Assembly: GCA_034509495.1 (NCBI GenBank) | Contig: CM067513.1 | Location: forward strand, 24,054,169 to 24,118,168 | Direction: 5' to 3' | DNA from: Acestrorhynchus altus | Lineage: Eukaryota; Chordata; Actinopteri; Characiformes; Acestrorhynchidae | Length of the DNA: 64,000 nucleotides | Notes under the pieces: model-generated | The model's database searches: none | What the model saw: the letters and a program-made list of their open reading frames with translations, nothing else | What the model was told of the DNA's origin: nothing | Program-made: the position numbers and the translations under genes | In this document: one piece after another, positions 1-10,722 of the stretch | Layout of the letters: the number at the start of each line of letters is the position of its first letter | How positions within the stretch are numbered: position 1 is the first letter of the stretch

Positions 1-290
1 GAGACGAGATGCAGTTTATAATATATCACTGTCTTTCTCTGGGTTTGCTTAACCAATGAAAAGTCTTTCCTCAGGAGACCCAAAAACATCCACCTCACTT
101 GAGGAACTGGTCCACATCCAGGTACTGGTTCAGATTCATCATGCAACACACAGCCTGTCAAAATCTCACTTCAAACACATTATTAATCAGAAGTTAAACC
201 AGCATACAGTTTTACGTCTGAGAGGAAGAACAGCCTATTAGTATGAGCTCATTAAAATTTCATATCTGCTCAATGACAGTATTACAAGAT

Positions 291-678
291 GTAAGGCTTG
301 GCGATATATTGTAAATATTGATATATCGAGATATATTTTGTACAAAATATGAAAAATGGCCATATCATAATATTTTATTTGTTATGCACCTTTCTATCTG
401 TGTACAATTTAATTCTGAAAAAGAGCTTGAGAGGGTTGCTTGTGTGGAAATGGTTTGGCTTCTTGAGGGATGAAACTCAGAGTACAGTCTGTTCAAATTA
501 TATTATAGAAACATTGTGATTAAAGGTTATTATTTTTGATGTACATCATGCTGTGTTTCTGTTTTTATAGATAAATACTGATATTTTAACATAACATTTT
601 CATCATATCATAGCATTTATCACCATTTCTCTTAAGCATACTGAGATTTTGAACTGAGTTTTTCATATTGAACAGCCC
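291..678. mobile_element. hAT-like MITE with 8-bp target duplication
   Basis: An AT-rich, non-coding segment whose ends are imperfect inverted repeats: it opens with GTAAGGCTTGGCGATAT, and the reverse complement of its right end is GGGCTGTTCAATAT. It is flanked by TACAAGAT on the left (283-290) and TACAAGAC on the right (679-686), an 8-bp duplication with one mismatch. An 8-bp duplication is characteristic of the hAT superfamily. No transposase is encoded, so it would depend on a relative elsewhere. The superfamily is inferred from ends and duplication size only. Confidence 0.55.
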
Positions 679-768
679 TACAAGACAGAACCTTAACTTT
701 AAGTTTAATTTATTGTAAACAGATTTTATTGTGTCATTTTGGAGCTTTTTTGGTCAATCATAAGTTTT

Positions 769-1064
769 TATGCTAGATTTTTTAGAATTGCTTGGAGGAT
801 TTGATTCCATTCATTGGACATTGGATGATCACCACCCCACCTCATCCTACCCTACTGGATCGAGCCATCATCAGTTCATCATTCCAGTTCCACTGCTCCA
901 CAGCTCAAAGCTGGGGGACTTTATAGTCTTCTATTGGCAGTACTTGTCTACAGGGACTAGATATACTGAGTGTGCATTTGCACATCTGTGTCAATAATGG
1001 GTGCAACTAAAAGTAGCTGAATGTGTTCATTAGAACGGGTGTCCACAAACCTTTGGATAGTGTA
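769..1064 (+). mobile_element. TA-type MITE family M1, 5'-truncated copy
   Basis: Matches two other segments of the window (19952-20230 and 29185-29537): shared landmarks are CTAGATTTTAGAGC-like sequence, CCACTGCTCCACAGCTCAA, GGGACTTTA and GCACATCTGTGTCA. It ends with GGTGTCCACAAACCTTTGGATAGTGTA, the degenerate right terminal inverted repeat of the family. The left terminus, which should resemble TACACTATATGG, is missing. Such short TA-flanked elements are usually mobilised by Tc1/mariner-type transposases; that assignment is inference. Confidence 0.6.
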
Positions 1065-1294
1065 TAGCATTAATAATGTTAGAGTTTTCATGCATAAAAT
1101 CAAAATGAGAAATATTTTATGTCTGGCTGTTAAGGCCATAGCATACCCCCAGAGTGACTGAACAAACACACACACAAATGTTGGGTTTCTGCTTCAGGGC
1201 TGTTTGTGCTGGTCTTTGTTTGTTTGGAAATTCAAATATGAAATTTGAATGCATGTTTGTTTATTTCATTAAGTTCTCCATAGAAACCCAGCCA

Positions 1295-1555
1295 GGCTGT
1301 AGTTTCTGATTCTCAGCATACATTGTTAGCCCCCTTTCATCCTGATCTTCACCGATCAGGACCACCACAGAGCAGGCATTATGGGGGTGGTGGGTCACTG
1401 TCAGCACCACAGTGACACTAACATGGTGATGGTGTGTTAGTGTGTATCGTGCTGCTACAAGTGGATCATACACAGCAGTATTGCTGGAATGTTTAAACCC
1501 CTCTGTGTCATTACTGGACTGAGTGCAGCCCACCAACCACCAAAATATCCAGCAA
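1295..1555 (+). mobile_element. MITE family M2, truncated copy
   Basis: Homologous to the left half of the full-length MITE at 36816-37410. Shared blocks include TTTCATCCTGATCTTC, ATCAGGACCACCACAGAGC and GTGACACTAACATGGTGATG. Neither terminal inverted repeat is present, so this is a relic. Non-coding. Confidence 0.65.
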
Positions 1556-1824
1556 ATATTAAATATTTCAGTTTTTCAGGTTTAGCTCTTAGACCCCCAG
1601 GCCAATTTGCAGAGAAGTTTCATAGTTTGTCAAACAATTATTTTCCTAAATATTATAAAATAGACAGTCTCTAGATATGTTCAGGAGATCCTACACAATA
1701 CATACATAAATAAAAAAATTAAATATTTAATGAATTCAACCATGTTTTGATCAAAAATTTGCTTCACAGACCATTTTGTTTCATGTTAAGACCACAACAA
1801 CAACATACATATAAGACTACAAAA

Positions 1825-2238
1825 ACACACCTCAGAAATCTGTTTTTGAGCTGAACATGCAATCATTGTGATTAGTTATTTGTAGTGACTAGATCTGTAT
1901 ACATTTAAAGCTCTTTATAAAACTTGACTGAAATTCAAAAAATAAAAACCACTTAATGTCCTTTATTTTTTATGTTAGGTATGTATCAGTAACATCCCTA
2001 CTTTTATTATCACCTAGTATTGTGACATTACCCCCTCTAGCTGGTGAGCCGGAGTAAGACCCCAGATGCATGCAGGTCGACTTTATACATTTGGACACAA
2101 AGGCATAGATTTAGCATGGAAGAAGTCCCAACCAATATCCAGCGATTAATGAATTGTCCCGACCAATAATTTGATCCATGGGCATAGAATTAGGATGGAC
2201 ATACTGACGCGTCCTTACCAGTATCCAGTGAATTGTCC
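1825..2238. repeat. Dispersed repeat DR1, copy 1
   Basis: About 410 bp that is clearly homologous, by eye roughly nine bases in ten, to 4550-4955. Shared landmarks are TGAGCTGAACATGCAAT, GTCCTTTATTTTTTATGTTA, ATTATCACCTAGTATTGTGAC and ATTTGGACACAAAGGCA. Its right half contains a diverged two-fold internal repeat, GGCATAGATTTAGCATGGA then GGCATAGAATTAGGATGGA, each followed by a CAATATCC/CAGTATCC motif and AATTGTCCC. No long reading frame, terminal repeats or tail are evident. I do not recognise the family. Confidence 0.7.
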
Positions 2239-4264
2239 CCACCTTTCTCATCATCTCTCATTCTCACTTTGAAAGAGGTAGGACCTGACTTTCATGAAAA
2301 CACTGCCACCCCTGGTTCCCCCATCCCCACCGATGTAAAGAGCGAATCTACACCACTGTTTGGACAGAGCAGTAAACATACACTGGATGCTGTTATGGCA
2401 TTTAGACAGGGATTTAAATTGGATTTTTTTTTCCAATCTGGATTACAACTGATAGTTGATGACAGGTTCTAGGTTACAGCTAGACTATCTCTTCACACAG
2501 TGCTGTAGGTCACATGAGACCTGATTATAGAGAAAGCTGAGTTTGTTCTGAACTCAGCTTCATGTATGAGTAGATCAGGAATCAGGAAATTAGGGCACTA
2601 AAAAGAATTTCAGTACAATGACGAGTAGGGATGAACCGATTAATGTCTGGTTTTCAGCATGATTGGCCATAAACGTTTTCAGAACCAATGAAGAGCCAGA
2701 GGATGATTACTGGATAATGCATTTGGCCTTTCAGGAAAAACATTGTTGTACAGTGAGCCTGTTAATACTAATACCAGACAGCTAGCTAGGCCACAACGTT
2801 ACAATGACTTCCGCTTTCAAATTCTGATTAATTTGACGTACACAACACTCAAATGCATTAAATGTCATATATACCTGCAAAATACATACACATGTAACAG
2901 CCTTAAGAGCAATTATAGATTGTTTGTTTTTATCCTGATTATGTACACCAGACCAAACACATCATGTGATGGCCACAGCATTGCTCATTCACAGTAGCTT
3001 CGTGATTGGCGTCGCTTGGTCGATTTTGCATATGCTTGGCCCAGTTCGAATAGTCACTGCTTCTATCAGTTAAGCGGGATTAGGAACCAATTTCAATCAC
3101 AGAGAGGGACAAAGACAAAAAGCATTCTGTTTACAATACACGCAGGATGAAAAGTGAACAAAAATGTTTCTGTTTGCTGTCATTAAGAATCTGCCAGTCA
3201 AATGTTAAAAAAATGGCCAATGAAAGTACATCTCTAACAAGTGAAAGAACCTTTTTCAATACTGTAGAACCCTTCCATTGTTCCAATGTTGTTTTAGAGT
3301 GTGTATTTTGGTATAGTTTGTGGTTGAATCAGATATGTCTGAGTAGATCAATTACCACACTTTGCTGGAGACGGGCCCTCAAAGCCTGGAGTTATGCACC
3401 CCTGGGGTGGGTCACTGAGCCGCAGCAGAGCTGCCCAGGCAGTCGGAACAAGATCCTGGACAGACTTTTACTCTTTGGACCTGGATTACCCACCTCGATA
3501 TTTGATTAGACTAGTGACTCAGTGGCTTTCTATACTACGGTAGTCTATTCTATCGAAATGCTGAATCTCTCAATAAAACCATGATTATCCTCCCTGTAAT
3601 CTGTGCACTAAATGTTTCAACAGATGTTTTTAGTATTTGCCTACTTGACATTTGCAGAAATGGCTGTCTGTGACCCCAGAAGCTTTTAAATGGCAAAAGC
3701 TACCCTTTCCACTCCCCCTCTCGTTTTAGCCAACTGACAGCAACTCTCATGGATGCTTTGAGATGACAAATTACTTCGTCAGAGGCCTAAATAAGAAATC
3801 ACTGAACCATATCCAATAGAAGATGGAATCTGTGACTTTAAAAGCTTTTTCTCAGGGATTTTTCTTTGAGGAGGAATAATTGTCTGTCATTTGGACCTCT
3901 GTCAAAATGCGTGTGTGTTTTATTCATGCCCAGTCCCTCAGATTCTCCGCCATTAATACCCCGGTGTTGCAGCTTTGGCTGAGCGTGGCGAACATGTGGC
4001 ACATTAATATCTCATAGTTAATTAACAGCCTGAACAAGAATCAACAAACAGCATTAATGAGAGGGAGAACGCACGGCTGTTTCATCTGTTGAAGCACACT
4101 GTGATGAAGGTGTCACTCTGACAGATAAATGGTGCTGAGGTTGAAGAAGGGCTGCACTCATTTGGCACTGCAGTAAGAGAGGATGGGAATGATGGACTTA
4201 GTGATGCAGAAGTCAATGGAGAGACAATTGCTTGTGAAAAGAATATGAAGTGATGGGGATAGGA
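2239..4264. other. Long stretch without genes; mostly single-copy
   Basis: No coding exon could be supported on either strand. 2625-2720 (AGGGATGAACCGATT...) has a faint resemblance to the ends of fish hAT elements. 3390-3410 (CTGGAGTTATGCACCCCTG) matches the end of the small MITE at 37580-37715 and is probably a sliver of it. The stretch 3640-4080 is repeat-free and of balanced composition, with homeobox-type ATTAAT/TTAATTAA cores near 4000-4050; it could be a non-coding regulatory element, but nothing proves it. Confidence 0.4.
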
Positions 4265-5266
4265 GTTTGTGTGCAAAATCACTACACAAAATTGTTTTGA
4301 GGCAGAAAAAAATGCAGTTGGTTCAGACAATAACCAATTAAAATAAGAAGTAGGTGGAGCTTCAGAAATGTGGAGGTGGTTTTCAGAGCTTTATATGTTT
4401 TTAAGAAATTATTTTATATGGTATTAGTTTCTCAGAAAACTAGATAAGTAATGATGTTCAGGCAAACTGTCAAGAATGTTTCTTGAATGTTAAAGCTATG
4501 AATGTTAAGCTAAATAAAGAGTTTACATTTTTAAAGAAGTTTATGAATGAGACCTCAGAAATCTGTTTTTTGAGCTGAACATGCAATAATTATGATTAGT
4601 CATTTGTAGTAACTAGATCTAGATCACTTAAAGCTCTTTATAAAACTTATTAGAAATAAAAACCCTGAATGTCCTTTATTTTTTATGTTAGGTATGTATC
4701 AGTAATATCCCTACTTTTAATTATCACCCAGTATTGTGACACATAACCCGCCCCCTCTAGCTGATCAGCCAGAGTAAGACCCCAGTTGTATGCAGGTAGA
4801 CTTTATACATTTGGACACAAAGGCACAGATTTAGCATGGATGTTGTCCCAACCAATATCCAGTGATTAATGAATTGTCCCGACAAATAATTCGATCCATG
4901 GGCATAGAATTAGCATGAACAGATTGATGCGTCCCCACCAATATCTAGAGAATATTAATCTTGAGTGTGCTATCCAGTTAAAGGAGAGACTGGATAGAAA
5001 GCTGTGAAATGCTGCCTCAGAAGGAAACTAACTAGTTTTCCATGTTTTTAAACCATTCCCATATGAAAATAATTTCATCAAAATCACAATCCCAAACTGA
5101 ATTGCACACCGTTTATGCAATGCATCCACATATACTACTCTGAGGAGTAGAAAGCTCCACCTACTGGTTATTTTTCTTTGGTTAAGGTCTGAACCAATTG
5201 CATTATTTCTGCCTCAGAGGTATAGCTGCCTCCAGAACCATTTTCAGCAGTGATTTTACACACAAA
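4265..5266. mobile_element. TIR element family D1, copy A
   Basis: Long terminal inverted repeats: the left arm 4265-4362 (starting TTTGTGTGCAAAATCACT, containing TTGGTTCAGAC and GTAGGTGGAGCTT) matches the reverse complement of 5144-5266 (containing AAGCTCCACCTACT, GTCTGAACCAA and GTGATTTTACACACAAA). The interior is split by dispersed repeat DR1 (4545-4955), leaving about 590 bp of D1 sequence. Related copies lie at 24690-25440 and 53410-55537. No transposase is visible, so this is a non-autonomous DNA transposon. I could not find a convincing target duplication, so the superfamily is undecided. Confidence 0.65.
4545..4955. repeat. Dispersed repeat DR1, copy 2, nested in D1
   Basis: Same family and orientation as 1825-2238, sharing GAGCTGAACATGCAAT, CATTTGGACACAAAGGCA, GATCCATGGGCATAGAATTA and the repeated AATTGTCCC blocks. 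It sits inside the D1 terminal-inverted-repeat element, so it inserted after D1. Its ends are not defined by any obvious flanking duplication. Confidence 0.7.
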
Positions 5267-5689
5267 TGGAATGGGAGTCAAATATGGCTCCATTATTCCA
5301 TGTTCAGCCATGCAGACCGCTTCCTGCTTCAGTGGTCTTAATATTCTGATCTGCTTCTAAACAGTGCCATATCTTGGATCTTATGGTCATCAGCGCAAAA
5401 GGAATGAAAGGATCTCCCAAACTAAAGTGACAGTTAGACATGGTCATTTCATGTGTCATGTTTCTCATACTATTTTCACTCGGCATTTAAATGAGACTCT
5501 GGTTAGTCACTATATGATGCGCTATGTGGTGTATAATATGAAAATCAGCTTATAATATGACATCAAATTCCTTTTGACATTGCAGAATGTTTGCCTGACT
5601 CTATTAACCCCTAATTTCTTTATATTCAATATAGTCAAATATAAATCAGGGATTGCTCGTATCTATTTAAGCAATATTGTGACTGCTTA

Positions 5690-5751
5690 AAAACTGCCAA
5701 AACAAATGAACGCAAATGAACTGTGTCATGTGAAAAAATTAGAACATATAG
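5690..5751 (+). mobile_element. Left fragment of a Tc1-like element split by the L2 LINE
   Basis: The segment ending TCATGTGAAAAAATTAGAACAT resembles 14735-14760 (TCACATGAAAAAGATAG) and 49990-50010 (CGTGTGAAAAAGTATTT), the terminal part of a Tc1-like family present many times here. The rest of this copy continues beyond the LINE at about 8680. It is short, so the assignment leans on the right-hand half. Confidence 0.45.
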
Positions 5752-6239
5752 AATAGAATAGAATAGAATAGAATAGAATAGAATAGAACTTTATTGATCC
5801 CTTGGGAGGGTTCCTTCAGGGAAATTAAGGTTCCAGTAGCAGCATGGAATTCTGCATCAGTACAGAAGTAGTACAGTACAGTACAGAAGTAGAAAGAGAG
5901 ATTAAAGATATATATTAACATATATTAAGATATAGTAAAAATAATTTAGTAAGAAGCACTAAATTATAGATAGATAAATAGAAATTTGTAAGAGGCACAC
6001 TAAACACGCAAAACACTATATAAATATATAGAATATATAATATAGAGACTATATTACAATATACAATATAGATAATAGTGCAGGTGAAAAGGGTCCTGTA
6101 GGAGGGGGTATTGCACATTATTATTGCACTTGAAAAAAAAATTGTTTGTCAGTTGTGTTGTGGTGGGCTGGTTGCAGGTTACTGTTAACTGTTGACTGTT
6201 GGTTCGGCACCTACTCATTCCCATCCTTTATTCTCCTGT

Positions 6240-8050
6240 TACTACTCCTCCCCCCAGAGAGGAGTCGTACAGCCTGTGTGTGTCCTTCTTGGATATGCTG
6301 TCCCCCAGCATAGCACAGTGTAGAACAGGACACTGGCGACCACAGACTGATAAAACATCCACAGGAGTTTCCTGCAGATGTTGAAGGACCGTAGTCTCCT
6401 CAGAAAGTACAGCCTGCTCTATCCGTTTCTGTACAGGTGGTCGATGTTGCATGACCAGTCCAACTTGCTATCCAGCCACAGTCCGAGGTACTTGTAGGAG
6501 TCCACAGCCTCCACATCATCTCCCTCAATCAGAACTGTTTGTGATGACCAGCTCCTTGGTCTTTGAGATGTTGAGCTGTAGATGATTCCTGTGGCACCAG
6601 GCTGCAAAGTCCCTCACCAGGCATCGATACTCCTCCTCACTATCATCTCTGATGCACCCAACTATGGCTGTGTCATCAGCAAACTTCTGAATATGACACA
6701 GTTCTGAGTTGTAGCAGAAGTCTGCCGTGTACAGGGTGAAGAGAAGAGGGGCCAGCACTGTGCCCTGGGGTGCTCCAGTGCTGCTGATCACAGTGTCAGA
6801 CGTGATGTCCTTCAGCCTGACATACTGTGGCCTGTCTGTGAGGTAGCTGGATATCCAGGTGACCAGGCAGGGGTCCACTCGCATTCTGTTCAGTTTGTCC
6901 TGAAGCATAAGGGGCTGGATGGTGTTGAAAGCACTTGAGAAGTCCAGAAACAGGATCCTCACTGTCATTCCCCTTATCTAGGTGTGAGTGGGCTCGGTGT
7001 AGCAGGTAGATGATTGCATCTTCCACAAAAACACCTGCCTGGTACGCGAACTGCAGATCATCCTGGGAATGTTGCACCTGGGGTCTAAGGAGACAGAGGA
7101 AGAGCCGCTCTAGTGTCTTCATCAGATGGGAAGTGAGTGCCACCGGTCGGAAGTCATTCAACTCACTTGGCCGGTTCTTTTTCGGAACTGGAACAATGAA
7201 TGTCTTCCAGAGGGTAGGCACTCTCCCCACCTGCAGGCTGAGGTTGAAGAGATGCTGGATTGGCTTACCCAGTTCTGCAGCGCAGGCCTTCAGCAGCCGA
7301 GGGCATACTTTGTCAGGCCCTGCTGCTTTCCTGGGGTGAAGCCTCCTCAGTTGACCTCTGACCTGGTCCGCATTGAAGAATGGAGTCTGTGTTGTGGTTG
7401 ATGATGATGAGGAGGACATTGTTGTAACTGGCGGAGGATGTGTTGAGGGAAGAGGAAGAGATGGATGCAGTGCGAGAGAGGGTGGGGGGTGCATGGGTTG
7501 GTTGAACCGGTTGAAGAAGTTGTTCATCTCGTTCACCTTTTCCACTGTTTCCCCCACACCTCTGGTCTTTGTATTGTGGCCTGTGATGGTTCTCACACCT
7601 TCCCAGACCCTCCTCATGCTGTTCTCCTCCAGCTTCTGTTCCACCTTCCTCCTGTAATTGTCCTTGGCTTCTTTCAGGCAGCATTTCACCTCTTGCTGTG
7701 CTGCTCTCATCACCTCCCTATCCTTGCTCTGGAAGGTGGCCTTCTTCCTGTTGAGGGCAGCCTTGACTTTCTGTGTTACCCATGGCTTGTTGTTGGGGTA
7801 ACACCGTAATGTCTTGGCAGGGGAGACCACGTCTGCACAGAAGTTGAGATAATCTCTCAGGCAGTGTGTCATTCCCTCAATGTCCTCACAGTGTAGGCTA
7901 AGCAGCTCATCCCAGTCAGTGGTGTCATAGCAGTCCCTGAGAGTTTCTTTCATTTCTGGAGACCACCTTCTGATGGTTTTGGTGGTTGCAGGCTGTCTTT
8001 GGACCATTGGGGTGTACTTTGGCTGGAGGTGAACCAGGTTGTGGTCCGAC
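6240..8050 (-). pseudogene. L2-type LINE reverse transcriptase, frameshifted
   Basis: Reading on the minus strand from about 8050: the last endonuclease block SDHNLVHLQPKYTPM, then a linker (RRWSPEMKETL...), then the reverse transcriptase domain. Visible motifs in order are NDFRPVALTSHLMKTLERL, LDFSSAFNTIQP (motif A, catalytic Asp), GAPQGTVLAPLLFTLYT (motif B), FADDTAIVG (motif C, the YADD-type active site), ISKTKELVI (motif D) and VDSYKYLGLWLDSKLDW (motif E). The frame changes near 6960 and again near 6530, so no full protein is possible. The enzyme would nick target DNA and reverse-transcribe its own RNA there. Confidence 0.85.
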
Positions 8051-8554
8051 TTCCACAGTGATATGGCCAGGGTTACACAAGCGACTGTTCACGTAGATGA
8101 TCAGCCCCCCACCTTTGCTCTTCCCGCAGGCTTTAGTGTCTCTGTTGGCTCTCATGGTAGTCAAGCCCCACAGGTCCACGTTAGCATCTGGTACAAGCTG
8201 GGTTAGCCATGTCTCTGTAAAAATTAACAAGCTGCTCTCTCTGTAAATCTGCTGATTGTTGAGATCAGACAGCTCGTCGATCTTGTTCGTCAGTGAGTCC
8301 ACATTCCCCATGATGACGGAGGGAATGGATGGTTTGCGATACCGCCGGATGTCTGTTAGCTTAGCCTTTAGCTTAGCACCGGCCTTGCAGCCCTGGGCTC
8401 TCCTCCGTGGTTCCTCTGGGATTGGGTGTCGTATCCTGGCGTGTGCCTTTGTTCTCAGGGCCAGCAGCTCCTCTCTTTTGAATACGAGAGAAAACTGGCT
8501 CCTGGTTGCATCTTCGAGGTTGTACATATCCAAGGAATATATATCAGTACACAC
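7925..8554 (-). pseudogene. L2-type LINE endonuclease N-terminal part, internally deleted
   Basis: A 209-codon frame starting at the ATG at 8554. It carries PSIPSVIMGNVDSLTNKID, the first conserved block of apurinic-type LINE endonucleases, then LIFTETWL with the catalytic Glu, then KGGGLIIYVNSR. Just after ITVEV (near 8050) the sequence jumps straight to the region encoding the terminal SDH motif, in another frame. The central endonuclease blocks, including the usual GDFN, are therefore missing. About 80 bp at the end overlap the reverse transcriptase frame because of that shift. Confidence 0.8.
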
Positions 8555-8679
8555 TATGTCGTCTTGAGAAGAGCAAGTGTGTGGAAAGATGAAAAAAAGA
8601 AGTTAAAAAGAGCTAAAACCATGGAGCTATTGGGAGGCAGCCATCTTGCACATTGCCATCTTATTCATGTCTTTTTTTT

Positions 8680-9125
8680 AACAGATTTAAAGATACAGAT
8701 ACAACTGAAAACAGAATGTCTTTTAAACATCATTTGTTTAATGTAATTGTTAGAAATGCAGTTTTCTTATGAGGAAAAAGAACACCCCCATTTTTTACTA
8801 TTAATAAGGCTGGAGAGTACTTAGAGTAAACCTCAGACATTAGTTTGGTTTGCTCTTGATTGTTGAAGTGAGTGAGATCACCATGGATAGGAAAAAAAGC
8901 TCTCTGAGGCCTTCAGAAAGAAGGTTGTAAAGGCAGATGAGCCTGAGAAGGGATTAAAAATTAGAAATCAGCCATTCCATTGTCTGGAAAATAACATCCA
9001 AATGGACAACATTTAAAACAACTGTCATCATGGTTGTCTTAACAAGTTCAGCCCAAAAGCATTTGAACAAGAGGAAAGGACTGAAGAGAGTTATCTGTTC
9101 TTCTTTTGAACTATTTTAATAAAAT
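8680..9125 (+). mobile_element. Right part of the Tc1-like element (family Tc1-A) split by L2
   Basis: Contains GAATGTCTTTTAAACATCAT (matching 14860-14880) and GTGAGATCACCATGG followed by a decayed helix-turn-helix coding region (AGCTCTCTGAGGCCTTCAGA, then AAATCAGCCATTCCATTGTC). The same region is better preserved at 50461-50640. Stops and indels remove any transposase function. Together with 5690-5751 it shows a Tc1 copy interrupted by the LINE. Confidence 0.6.
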
Positions 9126-9184
9126 GCAATATTGAGTAGTCTGGGGGATTCTGGCTTTTTCCACTGTGACGTTCATGATTTACT

Positions 9185-9195
9185 ATCTCTCTCTC

Positions 9196-9254
<59 letters not shown>

Positions 9255-9263
9255 ATCTCTCTT
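9185..9263. repeat. (CT)n/(CTGT)n microsatellite
   Basis: An almost pure CT array containing a short CTGT block near 9198-9213. Open frames across it are low-complexity Ser/Leu or Arg/Glu artefacts. Confidence 0.97.
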
Positions 9264-9967
9264 TCTCCATTGTGCATGCATTTCAGACCTGACAAAGACC
9301 ATAACAAGATATGACTCACCAAAAACAAAGCCAAGTCAGATGGAATACATTCACCTTTGGGAGGATTTTGTTGGAGTGTGTGTATGGGTGGGGGAGGAGT
9401 GGGTAGACCACAGGGAAAGCAGAGTAGGGGTTTTTGGTTATGGTCTTCAACCAGAGTTGTTACTTTCAGCATGTTCAGTCCTTCAGTCTTGTTAAAACAG
9501 CTGTGTTTGTTGATGTCCTTGGACATACCTGCCAGTGCCATTCTGTCTGTGTCAGGGGGTCTACCCACACTAGGTGATCTCTAGTGTGCTGAGTTTATGT
9601 ATCTAGTGTGATCACTCAAAACTGTGCCCGAGTACAATATACATCCAGCCTGAGCTCTAATCCTGCCTGAGGACAGAACTCAAACATGAAACGAAGGATG
9701 CTGCCTCTGTAAAGTCTTCTTTTACAAGCTGTATGATTAACAGAACATTGCCTTGCTTCATAATCATAAATCTGTAAGGCATGTGAGAGAGCTGTTTCAG
9801 CCCATCCAAACCACTCATAATAAAACACACAGTAAATACAGCCTTCATCAATCTGTCTGATGTGGACTGAACATGTGTGTTCATTAAGGAAGGCCTCACT
9901 CTCATAATAAACTCTTCTTCATAGAATGAGAGAAGAAAAAAAAGAGCAAAGAACAGTAAAAATATGG

Positions 9968-10029
<62 letters not shown>
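9968..10029. repeat. (ATT)n microsatellite
   Basis: About 20 uninterrupted ATT triplets, followed by sequence rich in AAGTA-type words (10040-10150: AAAAGTACAAAATGC, GTATAAAAGTACACAC) that resembles a common fish dispersed repeat. The following repeat is not well enough defined to annotate separately. Confidence 0.95.
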
Positions 10030-10722
10030 CATCAAAAGTGGAAAAAGTACAAAATGCTAGAGTTTAAAAATACTGAAGTGAAAGTTGAAGTAAGGCTTAT
10101 ATTTTGTACTCAAGCAAAAGTATAAAAGTACACACAAAAGTACTTACAGTTTCCAATTCCATGTTTTAATTATAATTAATGGTTTAATCTGCAAAAAATT
10201 CTGTATCGTAATTTCTTTGGGTTTTTTTATATTGTAAACAAACCATTATTGTAATTAATACTGAAGCCGCCTATCAGAGATCAACGACTCCTTCTTTCCT
10301 GAATTTTTCACCTATTCTATTTAAGACTGGAGGTAAAGATACAGTTTATCTAGAAAACTGGTAAAATGTTCCAATCAGAGTCAGAAAGGCTGATACACTA
10401 AGTATTAAAATTAATAAAGACCCTCTGTGTATCTGTGATTAGGAGTGGTATCTTGATTACACAGGTCAGATAAGGACAGTATTCAGCTGCACACACAATT
10501 AACTGTCTAATTATAAACTGTAATTTACAAACAGGTCAATTAAACACAGTAACAAGTAAAAAGACTGTTTTGGAAACATGAGTGAATAGTATAGATCTTG
10601 TGTGCAATGTGGAGGGGGTATGACACTGAATTGACCCAGCAAAAAACCTTGAAGGGCCCAAGGGACCGGTTGTGGGTGGCACCATACAAAGGTAGGCCCT
10701 TCATGGAGCCATCTGTCATCCG

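Larger units (their letters stand above)
5750..8660 (-). mobile_element. CR1/L2-superfamily LINE, degenerate copy
   Basis: A non-LTR retrotransposon in minus orientation with endonuclease, reverse transcriptase, a 3' UTR (about 5790-6230) and a 3' end GGGATCAATAAAGT followed by a (TTCTA)n microsatellite tail, visible on the plus strand as (AGAAT)n at 5750-5788. This type of 3' end is common in fish L2-type LINEs. The 5' end lies near 8650, upstream of the first open frame. The middle of the endonuclease is deleted and there are frameshifts, so it is dead. It separates two parts of a Tc1-like element. No clear target duplication was found. Confidence 0.85.

Noticed and set aside
3147..3509. 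120-codon plus-strand frame
   Set aside because: No recognisable domain, and part of it overlaps a MITE sliver (CTGGAGTTATGCACCCCTG). Not supported as a gene.
9173..9568. 131-codon minus-strand frame across the (CT)n array
   Set aside because: Its end is an Arg-Glu repeat from the microsatellite and the remainder has no homology I recognise.
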